DNA of 64,000 nt, taken from Pardosa pseudoannulata. Taxonomy: Eukaryota > Arthropoda > Arachnida > Araneae > Lycosidae. Position numbers and translations under genes: made by a program. Where the stretch lies: NCBI GenBank assembly GCA_032207245.1, contig CM063510.1, positions 163,279,189 through 163,343,188 on the forward strand, read 5' to 3'. This document shows, one piece after another, positions 21,408 through 32,719 of this stretch. The notes under the pieces were generated by a model that made no database searches, was not told the origin of the DNA, and saw only the letters and a list, made by a program, of their open reading frames with translations. Numbering within the stretch: the stretch's first letter is position 1; each line of letters opens with the position of its first letter.

Positions 21408-24077
21408 TTCAGAATCATGATCTGTAAAGGGGTTGAAGTCTCGACATGAAATACTGGCTTCTGGTGTTTGGTCCCCACTTACGACGCCACTAAATTTATT
21501 CTGTCGTGAAAAATCAAATAGTTCACTCTGAAACTTTATATTATTTTTCTTGCAATACTGTTTTATTTCCCCCAGCGATCTCAATCTGTTTTTCATGTTT
21601 TCCACTGTATAGTAAATATCATTTGCACCCTTTTCGCGGGGTACCTTCCTTATCCACTTTACTACTCTTTCTTCCCCTTCAGGTTTCGGTGCTTCGTCGT
21701 AGTATCCGTCAGGTTCCAATACTACCCCCTCTGGGTCTGAATCGAGTTCGGGTGATGTGTCTGGACAGTCTTGATATTCATCTTCAGAATCTGTTTCGGT
21801 AGTACTACTTCGAGTAATTTTGAAGGTTTGGAGGTCCAGGTCACTTTCCTTAAATATTTCAGGCTGAGGTTTTTCTTTTTCGGGAAATTTGTTTTCAAAC
21901 CTAACATTTATTGTTTCTATTATTTTTCGCGTTTCTGGGTTCCAAATGCGATATCCTTTCGTTCGAAGTGCGTAACCCACTAAAATTCCTGGTTTTGCTC
22001 TCGGGTCAAATTTCTTCCTTAAGTTTTTGGGGATACCTATGTAGGCTTGGATACCGAAAGGTTTCATATGATTTAGAGATGGTTGTTTCCCCCCATATAG
22101 TTCGAAAGGGGTCTTATTTTGCTTATGACATACTCGGTTCCAGCTATAGACAAAGTGTAGTAATGCTTCAGACCAAAATCCTGCGTTTAACCCACTATCA
22201 CGTAACAACACTTTAACGCCATCCATAGCGGTATAATTAAATCTTTCCGCGATTCCATTCTGTTTTGGGGTATATACATTTGTTAGTTCATGTTTAATCC
22301 CGAGATTATCGCAATACTGCTTGAATTCGTTATTTACGTATTCTAGACCATTATCCGAACGAACATTTTTTATTTTACTATCTAAGAATCTTTCTGCACG
22401 TTTTTGAAATTTAACAAAAGTCTCTAATACTTCTGATTTAGATTTTAAAGGAAAACAGAATACTTTTCGTGAGAAATCATCAATTATAGTCATAAAATAT
22501 CTATGCCCATGGATAGATGTAGTCGGCAACGGACCACACAAATCAGTGTGTACCAATTCAAGCGGTTTTCGGGTAAAAGTTCTGTTAATGGGTTTAAAGC
22601 TAACACGCTTAAATTTGGTTTCCTTACAGGCCCTACAATCACGAACTGAGCCTTTAAGCTCGGGTAAACCGTGTACACATTTAATTTTACTTGTTCTTAC
22701 TATTGCATCCACGTTTATGTGGGCAAGTCTTGCGTGCCATTCGGCTAAACTTTCATTGGCAAACTTTATGCTTTTTACTCGTTTCCCCTTTTTAGTTTTG
22801 ATACATGATTTAAGATTAGGTTTTACATTTAAATTACACATTTCATTCACATTATGTACATTATTACTTTGAGGATCATTATAGTCATCACATTTCTCAG
22901 GAAATAAATAATAAAGTCCATTATGCAATTTGGCAGAACATAACAACTTCCCATTTTTCCTAAAAATGTCTATTTTTCCAGTACTACCTACAAATTTAGC
23001 ACCCTTTTGGTCAATACAAGGTCCTGAGATTAAATTCCTACGTAACTTAGGTGTATACATTACATTTCTGAGTGATAATTCAACATGACCAAAAATTAAT
23101 TTTACAGTACCTTTTCCTTTGATGGCTGTGGTCTGACCATCCACTGCTCCAGTCAAAACCTGGTTGTTAAGGGTAACGAAATCGCCCAGGAACACCTCCC
23201 TTGAATTGCAAAAATGAGAAGTTGCCGCTGTATCAAAAATCCAAGGTTGTTGTTTCATCTCAGTTGTCAATACCTCCATTAAAAAATTCTCCCCACTTCG
23301 TGACCTTGAAGCAGAATTACCTCGCTCTTTCTCTGGCCTTTCTGTCCTGGGTTGTCTCCCCTTTTCCTTCCTTCGCAACGGACAGTCTCTTTGGAAATGT
23401 CCTTTTCTCTTGCAATGGAAACACACGAGATTGCTCTTGTATCCTTGCTTTCCTGTGGTTGCCGCGTATGTAGTAGTTGGCCGGTCAGCTTGCCTTTGTT
23501 GGAGTCTTCCCTCCTCTCGAATCAACTCATCCAATACGTTTCCAAATTTAAAGTTCTTTTCCTCCCAGCGGTAGATGTTTTGTACCACATTCTCCATTTC
23601 ATCAGGTAGAAAACGCAAAATTTGAAAACATTTATCTTGTTCGTCTATGGAGTGTCCGCATTCTTGAAGTTGTTCTGCAATTCTTTCAAGTTTGCTTTCA
23701 TAGATGGCTATTTTTTCATGTGGTTCTGGACGAAGATTATAAAATTCATTTTTGAGTGCCATTGTCCTGGCTCTCGAATCGGGCTGAAAGTAATCTTTTA
23801 ATTTCTTCCATGCTAGCACTGGGTCTTCTACATTTTCTATTATCGGGCGTAGACCGTTGCTAACGTTCATAAAAGTCGTAGCGAACGTCTTATTTTTTCT
23901 TATTTTAAAGTCATTTACCAACTTTAAATCTTTTACGTCCGGTTCAACCTCCTTTTCCGTAACAATCTCCCACAAGTTCCGTTCAAGACGTATCACTTTA
24001 ATTTCTTTACTCCACTGCGGGAAATTCGAATCTTCTAAAGGTCGTATCCTAAAGTTGGCCTCCCCGGCGTCATTCAT
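21405..24077 (-). CDS. Copia Gag, protease and integrase
   Basis: The frame has 890 codons and starts at an ATG with A at -3. Gag occupies about residues 1-250, with a CCHC zinc knuckle at C219-C222-H227-C232 that would bind the element RNA. The protease active site is FDTAATSHF with D282 (the DTA form rather than DSG, as in Tnt1-like copia elements). Integrase has the HHCC zinc site (H448, H453, C480, C483) and a catalytic triad D512, D575, E611, with the D-x35-E spacing expected of the family and the KQNGIAER signature around E611. An acidic, low-complexity linker (about 745-820) precedes the C-terminus. It ends at the TGA discussed separately. Everything needed for particle assembly, cleavage and integration appears intact. 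Confidence 0.96.
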   Translation of the reverse strand: MNDAGEANFRIRPLEDSNFPQWSKEIKVIRLERNLWEIVTEKEVEPDVKDLKLVNDFKIRKNKTFATTFMNVSNGLRPIIENVEDPVLAWKKLKDYFQPDSRARTMALKNEFYNLRPEPHEKIAIYESKLERIAEQLQECGHSIDEQDKCFQILRFLPDEMENVVQNIYRWEEKNFKFGNVLDELIREEGRLQQRQADRPTTTYAATTGKQGYKSNLVCFHCKRKGHFQRDCPLRRKEKGRQPRTERPEKERGNSASRSRSGENFLMEVLTTEMKQQPWIFDTAATSHFCNSREVFLGDFVTLNNQVLTGAVDGQTTAIKGKGTVKLIFGHVELSLRNVMYTPKLRRNLISGPCIDQKGAKFVGSTGKIDIFRKNGKLLCSAKLHNGLYYLFPEKCDDYNDPQSNNVHNVNEMCNLNVKPNLKSCIKTKKGKRVKSIKFANESLAEWHARLAHINVDAIVRTSKIKCVHGLPELKGSVRDCRACKETKFKRVSFKPINRTFTRKPLELVHTDLCGPLPTTSIHGHRYFMTIIDDFSRKVFCFPLKSKSEVLETFVKFQKRAERFLDSKIKNVRSDNGLEYVNNEFKQYCDNLGIKHELTNVYTPKQNGIAERFNYTAMDGVKVLLRDSGLNAGFWSEALLHFVYSWNRVCHKQNKTPFELYGGKQPSLNHMKPFGIQAYIGIPKNLRKKFDPRAKPGILVGYALRTKGYRIWNPETRKIIETINVRFENKFPEKEKPQPEIFKESDLDLQTFKITRSSTTETDSEDEYQDCPDTSPELDSDPEGVVLEPDGYYDEAPKPEGEERVVKWIRKVPREKGANDIYYTVENMKNRLRSLGEIKQYCKKNNIKFQSELFDFSRQNKFSGVVSGDQTPEASISCRDFNPFTDHDSE

Positions 24078-24205
24078 GCTTAGAATCCGGTATACTTAAA
24101 TTTTCTTCTCGGGAAAACTTCTAGTAAAAAGTTAGACTTTCAGTTAAATAAGCTTCGTCGACCTCTATACTCCAGCGTTCAGTCACATACTGCAATTCAT
24201 TGAGC

Positions 24206-24219
24206 CTGGGCCCATAACC
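24206..24219 (-). other. Primer-binding site, half initiator tRNA-Met
   Basis: On the minus strand GGTTATGGGCCCAG lies five bases inside the 5' LTR. It is complementary to the anticodon-loop region of initiator tRNA-Met (CTGGGCCCATAACC), the internal priming used by copia-type elements. Confidence 0.93.
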
Positions 24220-24224
24220 TTATT

Positions 24225-24616
24225 TGTCAGACGATATTTCTTTTAATTAGCTCTCTGAAGGCTAATATAATAGCAGTGGTGAATGCATGGTATATGACTT
24301 GGGCCTATTAAAGTTCAAAACGTCTTAAAAATAAAAAATACACTTTATTTCTTCTCATACCTACTACGCACTTACAAACAGCAGCAATTAAAAAGAGAGA
24401 GAGAGAGCAAGCACGTGCTTTCGTGCTTATATCCACATTTGCTTTTTACACATTTGCATAAATGCTGGAAACTTGTGATAAGTCAGATTGCGAACGGGCT
24501 TATTCAGCTCGCAGTGTTCGCAATCCGATTACACTCTTAATCAACGGTTTATGCACGTGCATTAGGATGGAAAGAATATAACCCTTAAATAAGGTGAGCA
24601 TACTATTTTGCTGACA
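24225..24616 (-). repeat. 5' LTR of copia element
   Basis: This 392-bp LTR carries the element promoter for minus-strand transcription. Its outer end is followed by AAAAC, matching the target duplication before 18901. Confidence 0.97.
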
Positions 24617-24667
24617 AAAACAAACGTATGTTTTTGAAAAGTGATATTAAAGTTTTATATATATAGT

Positions 24668-24935
24668 AAGCCTCCAGGTTCACACCTCCTTTAGGTGTGT
24701 ACGGGGTTCACTATCCCGGGGTACCTGAGTGATCTTTTCTAGCGTTCTTCCTGTTAGTCCTGAGCTTACCTTTGTGGAGTTTGCTCCTTACCGGGTTGGA
24801 CCACAGTAAAATCGGACCATGACGGAGCCTCTCGTAGGTCAGCGGTGGCTTGGTAGCCATTTATGGGTCACTGTCGTAGCATGGTCATCAGGAGTTGCTG
24901 CTGTATGGCTTAGGCCGGGTGAGCTTAAAACACAC
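24668..24935. mobile_element. GC-rich retroposon-like insertion, unidentified
   Basis: A 268-bp block much richer in G+C than its surroundings is flanked by a perfect 13-bp duplication TTATATATATAGT (24655-24667 and 24936-24948). That is typical of a SINE or LINE insertion. It contains a CACACCT/AGGTGTG hairpin near the left end and a basic open frame of about 48 codons on the minus strand starting ATGGCTACC. I do not recognise the family, and neither strand ends in a clear poly(A). Confidence 0.72.
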
Positions 24936-24948
24936 TTATATATATAGT

Positions 24949-25919
24949 GATCAAATTTTTAATGAGTCAAATTGGCTCGGTAATTAAATGTAGTTTTAAA
25001 GATACTTAACGTAGAAAATTGAGAACTTCAAACTTTAAAAAATAAAAATAACATTTTCTAACTACTTCACTTCGTTCAAAATTATGAAATTATTTTATTA
25101 CTATACCAGCTTTTAAAGCACCTACTTTACAGACGCAATATCCGCAATGCACAGATTTCTTTCTCTTAATCGCAAGATTTCATTTCCATATTTCACAGTA
25201 GGAAATTATTCTAAGTATTTTAAAATACTTTATTCACTGTACGTAAATCAGGTTGCAGTAACCGGAACGTAAATATCTATCTAACGGTTAAAGATGAAAA
25301 CTTTTAAGGACCATTATTTAGAAGTCTAACGATCATAAAAATAAACTAAATCTTAGCTTTTAACAGTTTTATAAATTTACAAAATATCTTTAAGCTTTCT
25401 TCCCTCTTCTTGAATTAACATTTAATGGAATCTCTTCCTATTTTCCAAACTTAGAACCTTTTCATAAGTTATAAATAACTAAAATAGCTTCTTTAGATAT
25501 ACATATATATATTTCATTTCTGATTTTTTTCCTGTTTGATATTTAGAAGTAAAGTCAAAACTTTTGAAAGATTAAAAAATATTTCAAAACTGACTTTCTT
25601 TTTTTTACTGAATTGAATGTACATTAATTTTTGGTGACTTAAAATTTCATACATTCACCATTTCAGTTGGCCTTTTTATCCAATTATGGGATTAAAGAAA
25701 GAAGTTTTTACTTCTTTACTTTCCGAAGACACATTTCTGGTCAACAAGTTTTTGAACTCAGGCTTATCTGAAAGAAATAAATATTTTTTTTTTCAGATGA
25801 ATTTTTAAAATGTTTCATTTTTAAAAGATTAAAGAAAGGAACAATAACTTTGATTGAAAGTTTTAGATTTAAAGAAAAGTAAATTGTTTTACTGTATTTT
25901 ATTTCGCAACTTGTATTAT

Positions 25920-25920
<1 letters not shown>
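24949..25920. other. AT-rich stretch without recognisable features
   Basis: There is no long frame, tandem repeat or element end. One short word, AATGAGTCAAATTGGCTC at 24960, also occurs at 18780-18797 next to the LINE insertion. Confidence 0.5.
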
Positions 25921-27028
<1,108 letters not shown>

Positions 27029-27094
27029 TTTATAAACTAAGTTGACTACATTATGAGTGTGATAGTAATCTATGCATTTTAATGAATGCATTAA

Positions 27095-28066
27095 CCCTTA
27101 GCTGTAGGCACGCTTTTGTACCACTGCGTACCAGCAACTCTGGAACATTTTCGCAGCGGGACGAGTGCGAAGAAGGAGTCTTATTTTAAGTGAGAAGAAT
27201 CACACGTGCTTGTCAAAGTTTTCGATTTTGTTTATTTTATACATATGCACATTCTTGTAAATGAAAAGTAAATTTTAAATTGTTTAATTCACCATGGTGT
27301 GATGTCTTTGGAAACCATCTTCCATGTGCATTCTGGGTTTACTTGGGCAAGTGTCACAGTACTCATATTGATAACAACTCCAATAAAAGCCCTAAACCTA
27401 CCTCTTCCACCACACGCCATGTTTGCCAAATAGATTTACTAGATAATTCTTTATTCTTTAGAACATTTTCTGAGTACTTGTTGGTTTCTTTTATAATTTC
27501 ATTCACCAGTTGGTTTGTGAAAATAATTTGAAATCTTGTGTCGGCTGTACAATATATGTAGGAATTTGAGGTCCAATGACTTTTAACGATACACTAAAAT
27601 GTATTCTATCCGGAATATCTAATTCTTCCGTGACATCAAGCCATTCATCTAAGTCTTCCGGCAACTCTTCGCTTTCACTTTCAATAACTACCATTCGTCG
27701 TCTCTGTGGTAGTATAATTTAGGAACCACTATTTGAAGTGTCAGAATTATAATCAACATTTTCTTCCACAATATCTTCTAACAATGAAAAAGTAAAGACA
27801 TCTCTACTATCACTCAACTTTATATTCTCATCACAATAATTATTTTTCTCCCTGTTGCTAACCATAAAATGGGTCAAATAAGGCTTCAATCGTAACAGTA
27901 GAGAGACCTAGCACATTTTAAATACATATAACAATTGCCAATGCCGACGATTCTGTAACATCTTAAGTTTAATCATACTAAAAACATTGGGATCCACAGC
28001 AAAGCTTACGGAGTTACGGAACAAATGACGGACGGATCCGTAGTGGATCCCACGAAACGCTAAGGC
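27095..28066 (-). mobile_element. piggyBac-like element, internally deleted
   Basis: The element is flanked by TTAA on both sides (27091-27094 and 28067-28070), the piggyBac target. Terminal repeats are imperfect: CCCTTAGCTG at the left and GCCTTAGCGT as the complement of the right. The minus strand carries a degraded N-terminal transposase fragment. Confidence 0.8.
27283..27880 (-). pseudogene. piggyBac-like transposase N-terminal remnant
   Basis: On the minus strand an acidic leader (ESESEELPEDLDEWLD and, upstream of an in-frame TAA, a DIVEENVDYNSD stretch) is followed by GPQIPTYIVQPTQDFKLF. After a frameshift near 27530 come VNEIIKETNKYSENVL and SIWQTWRVVEEV. This is the typical start of the DDE_Tnp_1_7 family: acidic N-terminus, then the dimerisation segment. 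The catalytic aspartates are absent. At least one stop and one frameshift make it dead. Confidence 0.78.
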
Positions 28067-28673
28067 TTAATTATAGTAAAATAAAATGATTGTACAACCT
28101 TTTTTCTGATAAACTGTATTCTTATTCAATCAGCATACGTGTAAAATGACCAATGAAAGAAACATTCAATCATTTTATTTCAACTCATAAAAGAAAAACA
28201 ACTAAACTAAGATAAAATATTATTGTCAGATTTCACAAAATAATGCAGTATTGCAACAGTAATGTGTAAAAAAGATATGCAAAATCAAAGCATAATTACA
28301 TAATTGACAGAGTTTTTAAACGGAGCTTCAACTCCGCTATGAAGATGAAAATGTTGGCTATATACTTTGGCAGAAAATATCTGTATTCTCTAATAAATTA
28401 TCAGTTGTCTTAACGGAATATTTTTGTTCTGTTCTCCCTGTCAAATATACCTCCGTACTGCAATTACTCCCTTGTAGTAACCTAACTTTTTTAGTTAAAT
28501 ACTTATGCAGTCAAAAAGTTATTTTATTACATCAAGAGAACTTCGGACACTTTAATTCGTAAAGTGTTCAATATAACTGATATTTTTTAAATTCACCAAA
28601 TTTAATATATTTTGCTTACGGTCGAATAAAATTTTACATGTTCTTAGATAACGCTATTACTTTATGTTATTTA

Positions 28674-29239
28674 CAAAGTCTTTCAATAATGACAGGTATA
28701 TTTGAAAAATCAATAAAAACTAAAAGGGTAGTGAAAGAAAATTCACCGATTGTGTCAATATGCTTTGGGACAACAGTAAATTTTCAGACAGAAAATAGTT
28801 ACAAAATCCAACAACAGATAGCGCTTCAGGCCATTTGAAAAATATAGAAGAAACCGCAGTCTGTGAGTTTGCGAATCTGAAAGTCATCTCTCTGTTGTAA
28901 GCCTATGCTGTTCCCAGATTCCAAGTTTGCTTTGAAAAAAAGGTTTATTCCTTAGAACAGAAGATTGCCTGGCTTGAGACGTTTACATGTGTTTCTGATA
29001 ATTTAATTCTGAGATTATACCGTATAATTGTAGCGCATGGTGGAGATGTGGAAAATATAGTAGATATTTTCAGCTTGCAGCGCCGTCTGTTGTGAAATAT
29101 TGTAACTAATTTTGAAAGTATGTCTGCCTGAAAATTTATTGTTGTCTCAAACATATTGTAATAAAAGGTATATTTTTTATCGCTGCTTGTTTAGTTTTTA
29201 TTGATTTTTAAATTTCCCGGTCGTTTTTGAAACACTATG
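28674..29239 (+). mobile_element. mariner-like element remnant, copy 1
   Basis: This 566-bp element is flanked by TA on both sides (28672-28673, 29240-29241). Its long imperfect inverted repeats start CAAAGTCTTTC and CATAGTGTTTC (complement of the right) and extend inward through TGAAAAATCAATAAAAACT and a CAACAGA-GCGCT block. The interior encodes the end of a transposase on the plus strand. The same repeat family is at 32720-33279. Confidence 0.78.
28968..29082 (+). pseudogene. mariner-type transposase C-terminal remnant
   Basis: The plus strand reads LETFTCVSDNLILRLYRIIV followed by AHGGDVENI. This matches the pattern at the end of Tc1/mariner transposases (an RV..NL..R...CI...GGH.EN-type tail). 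The first two catalytic Asp regions are absent. Confidence 0.7.
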
Positions 29240-29505
29240 TATATTTTCACTTTAAATCAGATACACTTAACGTAAGACACACACTTAAATACACACGCAT
29301 TTAAATATATATGTATATGAATATGTAATCCGTTTAAAATTAGTTCTGCCAGTTACAATAATTTAGCCCCTAATATATTTCCATCCCTGGACTTGACTGG
29401 CAAGAAGAAATCTACGCAACTAGCAGTAATGATTTTGCAGTTGGACCATTCAATAAAAGGAAGCAACTAAATCCAGCTTGAAACTTTTTTTTCGGAGTTA
29501 CTAAA

Positions 29506-29754
29506 ATGACACATTACTCTGTCAAAGACAGAAGGATCATGAAAACAGTTGACTTTACTGAATCGGGCACCACAGCGAGACATGGAGACGAATTCCTTCC
29601 CAGAGAAAGTAGTTTAGTCCGCTCTCTCAGCTGTAAAGAAGAAATTAAACCATTGAAAAGAGAGAGCCATTTGCCTGTACAGCTGGGGAATATGCTGAAT
29701 GGACAGAAACTTCGCATTTATTTCAGAGTTATCTTTGAGAGACTGTTAAAATAA
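29506..29754 (+). CDS. Hypothetical small ORF, 82 codons
   Basis: The frame starts MTHYSVKDRRIMKTVDF and is locally richer in G+C than its flanks, with a mixed charged composition. An internal Met (MKTVDF) could also start it. I recognise no family, and there are no clear splice or polyadenylation signals tied to it. It could be a fragment of a transposable element or a degraded exon. The antisense frame of similar length weakens the case for coding. Confidence 0.25.
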   Translation: MTHYSVKDRRIMKTVDFTESGTTARHGDEFLPRESSLVRSLSCKEEIKPLKRESHLPVQLGNMLNGQKLRIYFRVIFERLLK

Positions 29755-29759
29755 TTTTA

Positions 29760-30750
29760 AGTCGCGAATACTCTTTTAGATAAGATATTTTGTGTCTGGT
29801 AAAATATTTTTGAAGGAATAAGAATTCGAAAGAGGACAATTTTTAAGAGATATTTTGAGTGCAATAATTTTGATAGATTACACATATGTTGTGTGTGTGT
29901 GTGAATACATCTATGTGTGTTAAATGGTCAGTAGACGTTACAAAGTGTTCATGAAAATTTTGAGCTTCAGTTTATGGAAATTTTTATACATACACAAACA
30001 AATAAATAAAATATTAAAATGATTATAAATAAATTATGAAAACTATAATACAATATTTAGCAATATATAAAAACCAAAAAAATCATTTAAAATTATCTTA
30101 CTAAATTACATATATTTTTATAAATTTCAAAATTTCAAAATTTTTTCTTTATTTTAAAACATTTCTTGCTAGTTAATTTATATTTTTTATATTTTCAAGT
30201 TATTATTACTTAAATTTATATTTAACACACGTTTGGGTATTTTTAGCAAATTGTTTAAATAGATATTTATGCGATATTAATTTAGTGCTATACGTAAAAT
30301 TTACATGAAAAATTCAGGCTTTCAAAACTTGAATTAAATTATCATATTCTAAATAAAGTCAAAACTTAATACAAGGAAACTTTGGTAAACATTCTATAGA
30401 ATCTATGAAAATATTATTTATTAAGTTGAAAGAAGCATTTACAATTGCATAAAAAATAAATTATTTAAAAAAATATCAATTAATTTTAAGGTAAAAATTT
30501 AGTGTGATTAATTCAGTTAAACTTCAATTTATATTTGTAAATTTTTGAAATTTTGAGTTAGCAATTTATAAAAACATCTTGAAGTCTCTACGATTTCCTT
30601 AAGGTAGTAATAAGTGTAAATCCAAAGAGTATTTCTTTACTGATACTACAAAAAAAAGTCTTCAAATAAATAAAATATTTTAAGATATACGATAATTTTT
30701 ACGGATTTCTTCAAGACGAAATATGAAGTCATTAAACACGGTAATGAAGG
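29760..30750. other. AT-rich stretch without recognisable genes
   Basis: Only a short TG run near 29888 and AT-rich simple sequence are visible. Confidence 0.5.
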
Positions 30751-30756
30751 GTACTT

Positions 30757-30893
30757 TAAAGCAAAACATCCTCGAAAAAGAAGAGAATATTCGAGCATGA
30801 ATTTTGAACAGATAAGTACATATTTATACTGCAGACATCATATTATGTTTTATACCGTACCCCAAGGCTTAAGCCGTTTCTCATGAATATCTG
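30757..30893 (+). repeat. Dispersed repeat, inverted partner at 62.2 kb
   Basis: The segment contains ACTGCAGACATCAT, TTTTATACCGTACC and GGCTTAAGCC. It is matched in reverse complement at 62192-62322 over most of its length. The family is unidentified. Confidence 0.8.
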
Positions 30894-30919
30894 ACCTTGT
30901 TTATATTTAAAATGATATA

Positions 30920-32300
30920 TAATGCTTAAGTTTGCAAAAACCATCTACCGCTTATTTTTTAAAGCTATAAGCTATTTTTTACTACTGTGGAAACGTATAG
31001 ATTTAGAGGTAAATGAGGCAAGTCTATTTAAAAGATATTACCCGAAAAATTTGAATATTGTATGTAAAATTTTATTTTCGATTTTTGGTAAACACACTTG
31101 TAAATATTTAAAAAACACCTCTGAATAAAAAAATCTGGAATTTAATAATCGAGAAAAAATAGACCATATTTTATCTATATAAATTCTGAAATTTAAAATT
31201 CTCTCTTTTCAAGATTTTTTAAAATCCTAATTTCCTCAGCCCCACAAATTAAATTCAGGATGTGAGTCTTTGCCACTGCCTTTGGTTTTCGCTTATTTTA
31301 AAGCTATACGCACTTTTTTACTACTGTGGAAACGCATAGATTTGGAGGTAAATAAGGCAAGTCTACTTAAAAGATATTACCCTAAAAATTTGAATATTGT
31401 GTGTAAAATTATATTTTCGATATTTGATAAACACACTTATAAATATTTAAAAAACACTTCTGAATAAGACATCTGAAATTTAATAATCGAGGAAAAAGAT
31501 ATATTTTGTCTATATAAATTCTGAAATTTAAAATTCTCTCATTTCTCGTTTTTTTTTAATCTTAATTTCCTCAGTCACACAAATTAAATTCAGGGAGTGA
31601 GTCTTAGCCATTGCCTTTAGTTTCCGCTTATTTTAAAGCTGTATGCACTTTTTTACTACTGTGGAAACGTATAGATTTAGAGGTAAATGAAGCAAGTCTA
31701 CTTAAAAGATATTATCCTAAAAATTTCAATATTGTATGTAAAATTATATTTTCGATTTTTGGTAAACACCCTTGTAAATATTTAAAAAATAACAAAAAAT
31801 CTGAAATTTAATAATCGAGGGAAAATAGATTATATTTTATCTATATAAATTATGGAATTTAAAATTCTCTCATTTCTCGTTTTTTTTTAATCTTAATTTC
31901 CTCAGTCACACAAATTAAATTCAGGGAGTGAGTCTTTGCCACTGCCTTTAGTTTCCGCTTATTTTAAAGCTATACGCACTTTTTTACTACTGTGGAACCG
32001 TATAGATTTAGAGGTAAATGAAGCAAGTCTACTTAAAAGATATTATCCTAAAAATTTCAATATTGTATGTAAAATTATATTTTCGATTTTTGGTAAACAC
32101 ACTTGTAAATATTTAAAAAACACCTCTGAATAAAAAATTTGAAATTTAATAATTTAGGAAAAAATAGATTTTATTTTATCTAAATGAATTCTGGAATTTT
32201 GAATTCTCTTATTTCCCTTTTTTTTCTAATCTTAATTTCTTCAGCCACATAAATTAAATGAAGGGAGTGAGTCTTTGCCACTGCCTTTGGTTTCACACTA
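30920..32300. repeat. Tandem repeat, about 335 bp, four units plus edge
   Basis: GTGAGTCTT followed by GCCACTGCCTTTGG-type sequence recurs at about 31262, 31597, 31928 and 32268 (periods 335, 331, 340). An earlier unit at 30922 lacks the left edge. Each unit holds an open frame of about 50-65 codons around LLLWKRIDLEVNEASL and FNIVCKIIFSIFG, kept open in all four copies except for an altered end in the third. No ATG starts the later copies. Confidence 0.9.
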
Positions 32301-32360
32301 TAAAAATAAAAGACAGAATTAATCATTGACACTTTTTAGTTTCACATGTGTTGGTTCTGA

Positions 32361-32545
32361 ACTATTGTAGCTTAATCAGGAGAGGTGTTGCACTAATAAC
32401 CAGAGGGTTGTGGATTCGAGCCCTGGGCTGGTGAAAGATCCTAAAAGAGTTTAATTATCACTGCAGGGGCACTTGAAAAGGGTCCGTGGTTTTAATGTCC
32501 TCCAAGTTCGAATAACACATCTATATAGGTCAGGCCAACCCTGGG
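32361..32545 (+). mobile_element. tRNA-derived SINE (Ile-type head)
   Basis: The A-box-like TAGCTTAATCAGG (32368-32380) and B-box-like GGATTCGAGCC (32412-32422) have tRNA spacing. The stretch CTAATAA between them matches the anticodon loop of tRNA-Ile(AAT), as in the conserved CTAATAACGCGAAGGTCG arm of that tRNA. A non-tRNA body of about 110 bases follows and ends in a TCTTCTTC tail. The target duplication is not obvious. Confidence 0.75.
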
Positions 32546-32719
32546 TATCTTCTTCTTTGTTTTTCTAAATTACGAAAATTCTCTTTAGACATAAATATGT
32601 TTTTCCACCTTAGCGGTTAATACTTCAAAACTTAAGGCACAATGTTTCGCTTTATTTTGTGTAGTCTCTGACTCATGTGCATGTCTTGTACCAGTGGCAT
32701 GAAAAACCACAATAATATA

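Larger units (their letters stand above)
18901..24616 (-). mobile_element. Complete Ty1/copia LTR retrotransposon
   Basis: This 5716-bp element has 392-bp LTRs, a five-base target duplication AAAAC on both sides, a primer-binding site for initiator tRNA-Met, a polypurine tract and a gag-pol frame in copia order (Gag, protease, integrase, reverse transcriptase, RNase H). The LTRs differ at two positions that I can find, so the insertion is recent. The only coding lesion visible is one in-frame TGA between integrase and RT. Apart from that stop, the element looks autonomous. Confidence 0.97.

Noticed and set aside
21506..23609. Several frames of 60-108 codons on the plus strand inside the copia element
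   Set aside because: They are antisense shadows of the Gag-Pol frame.
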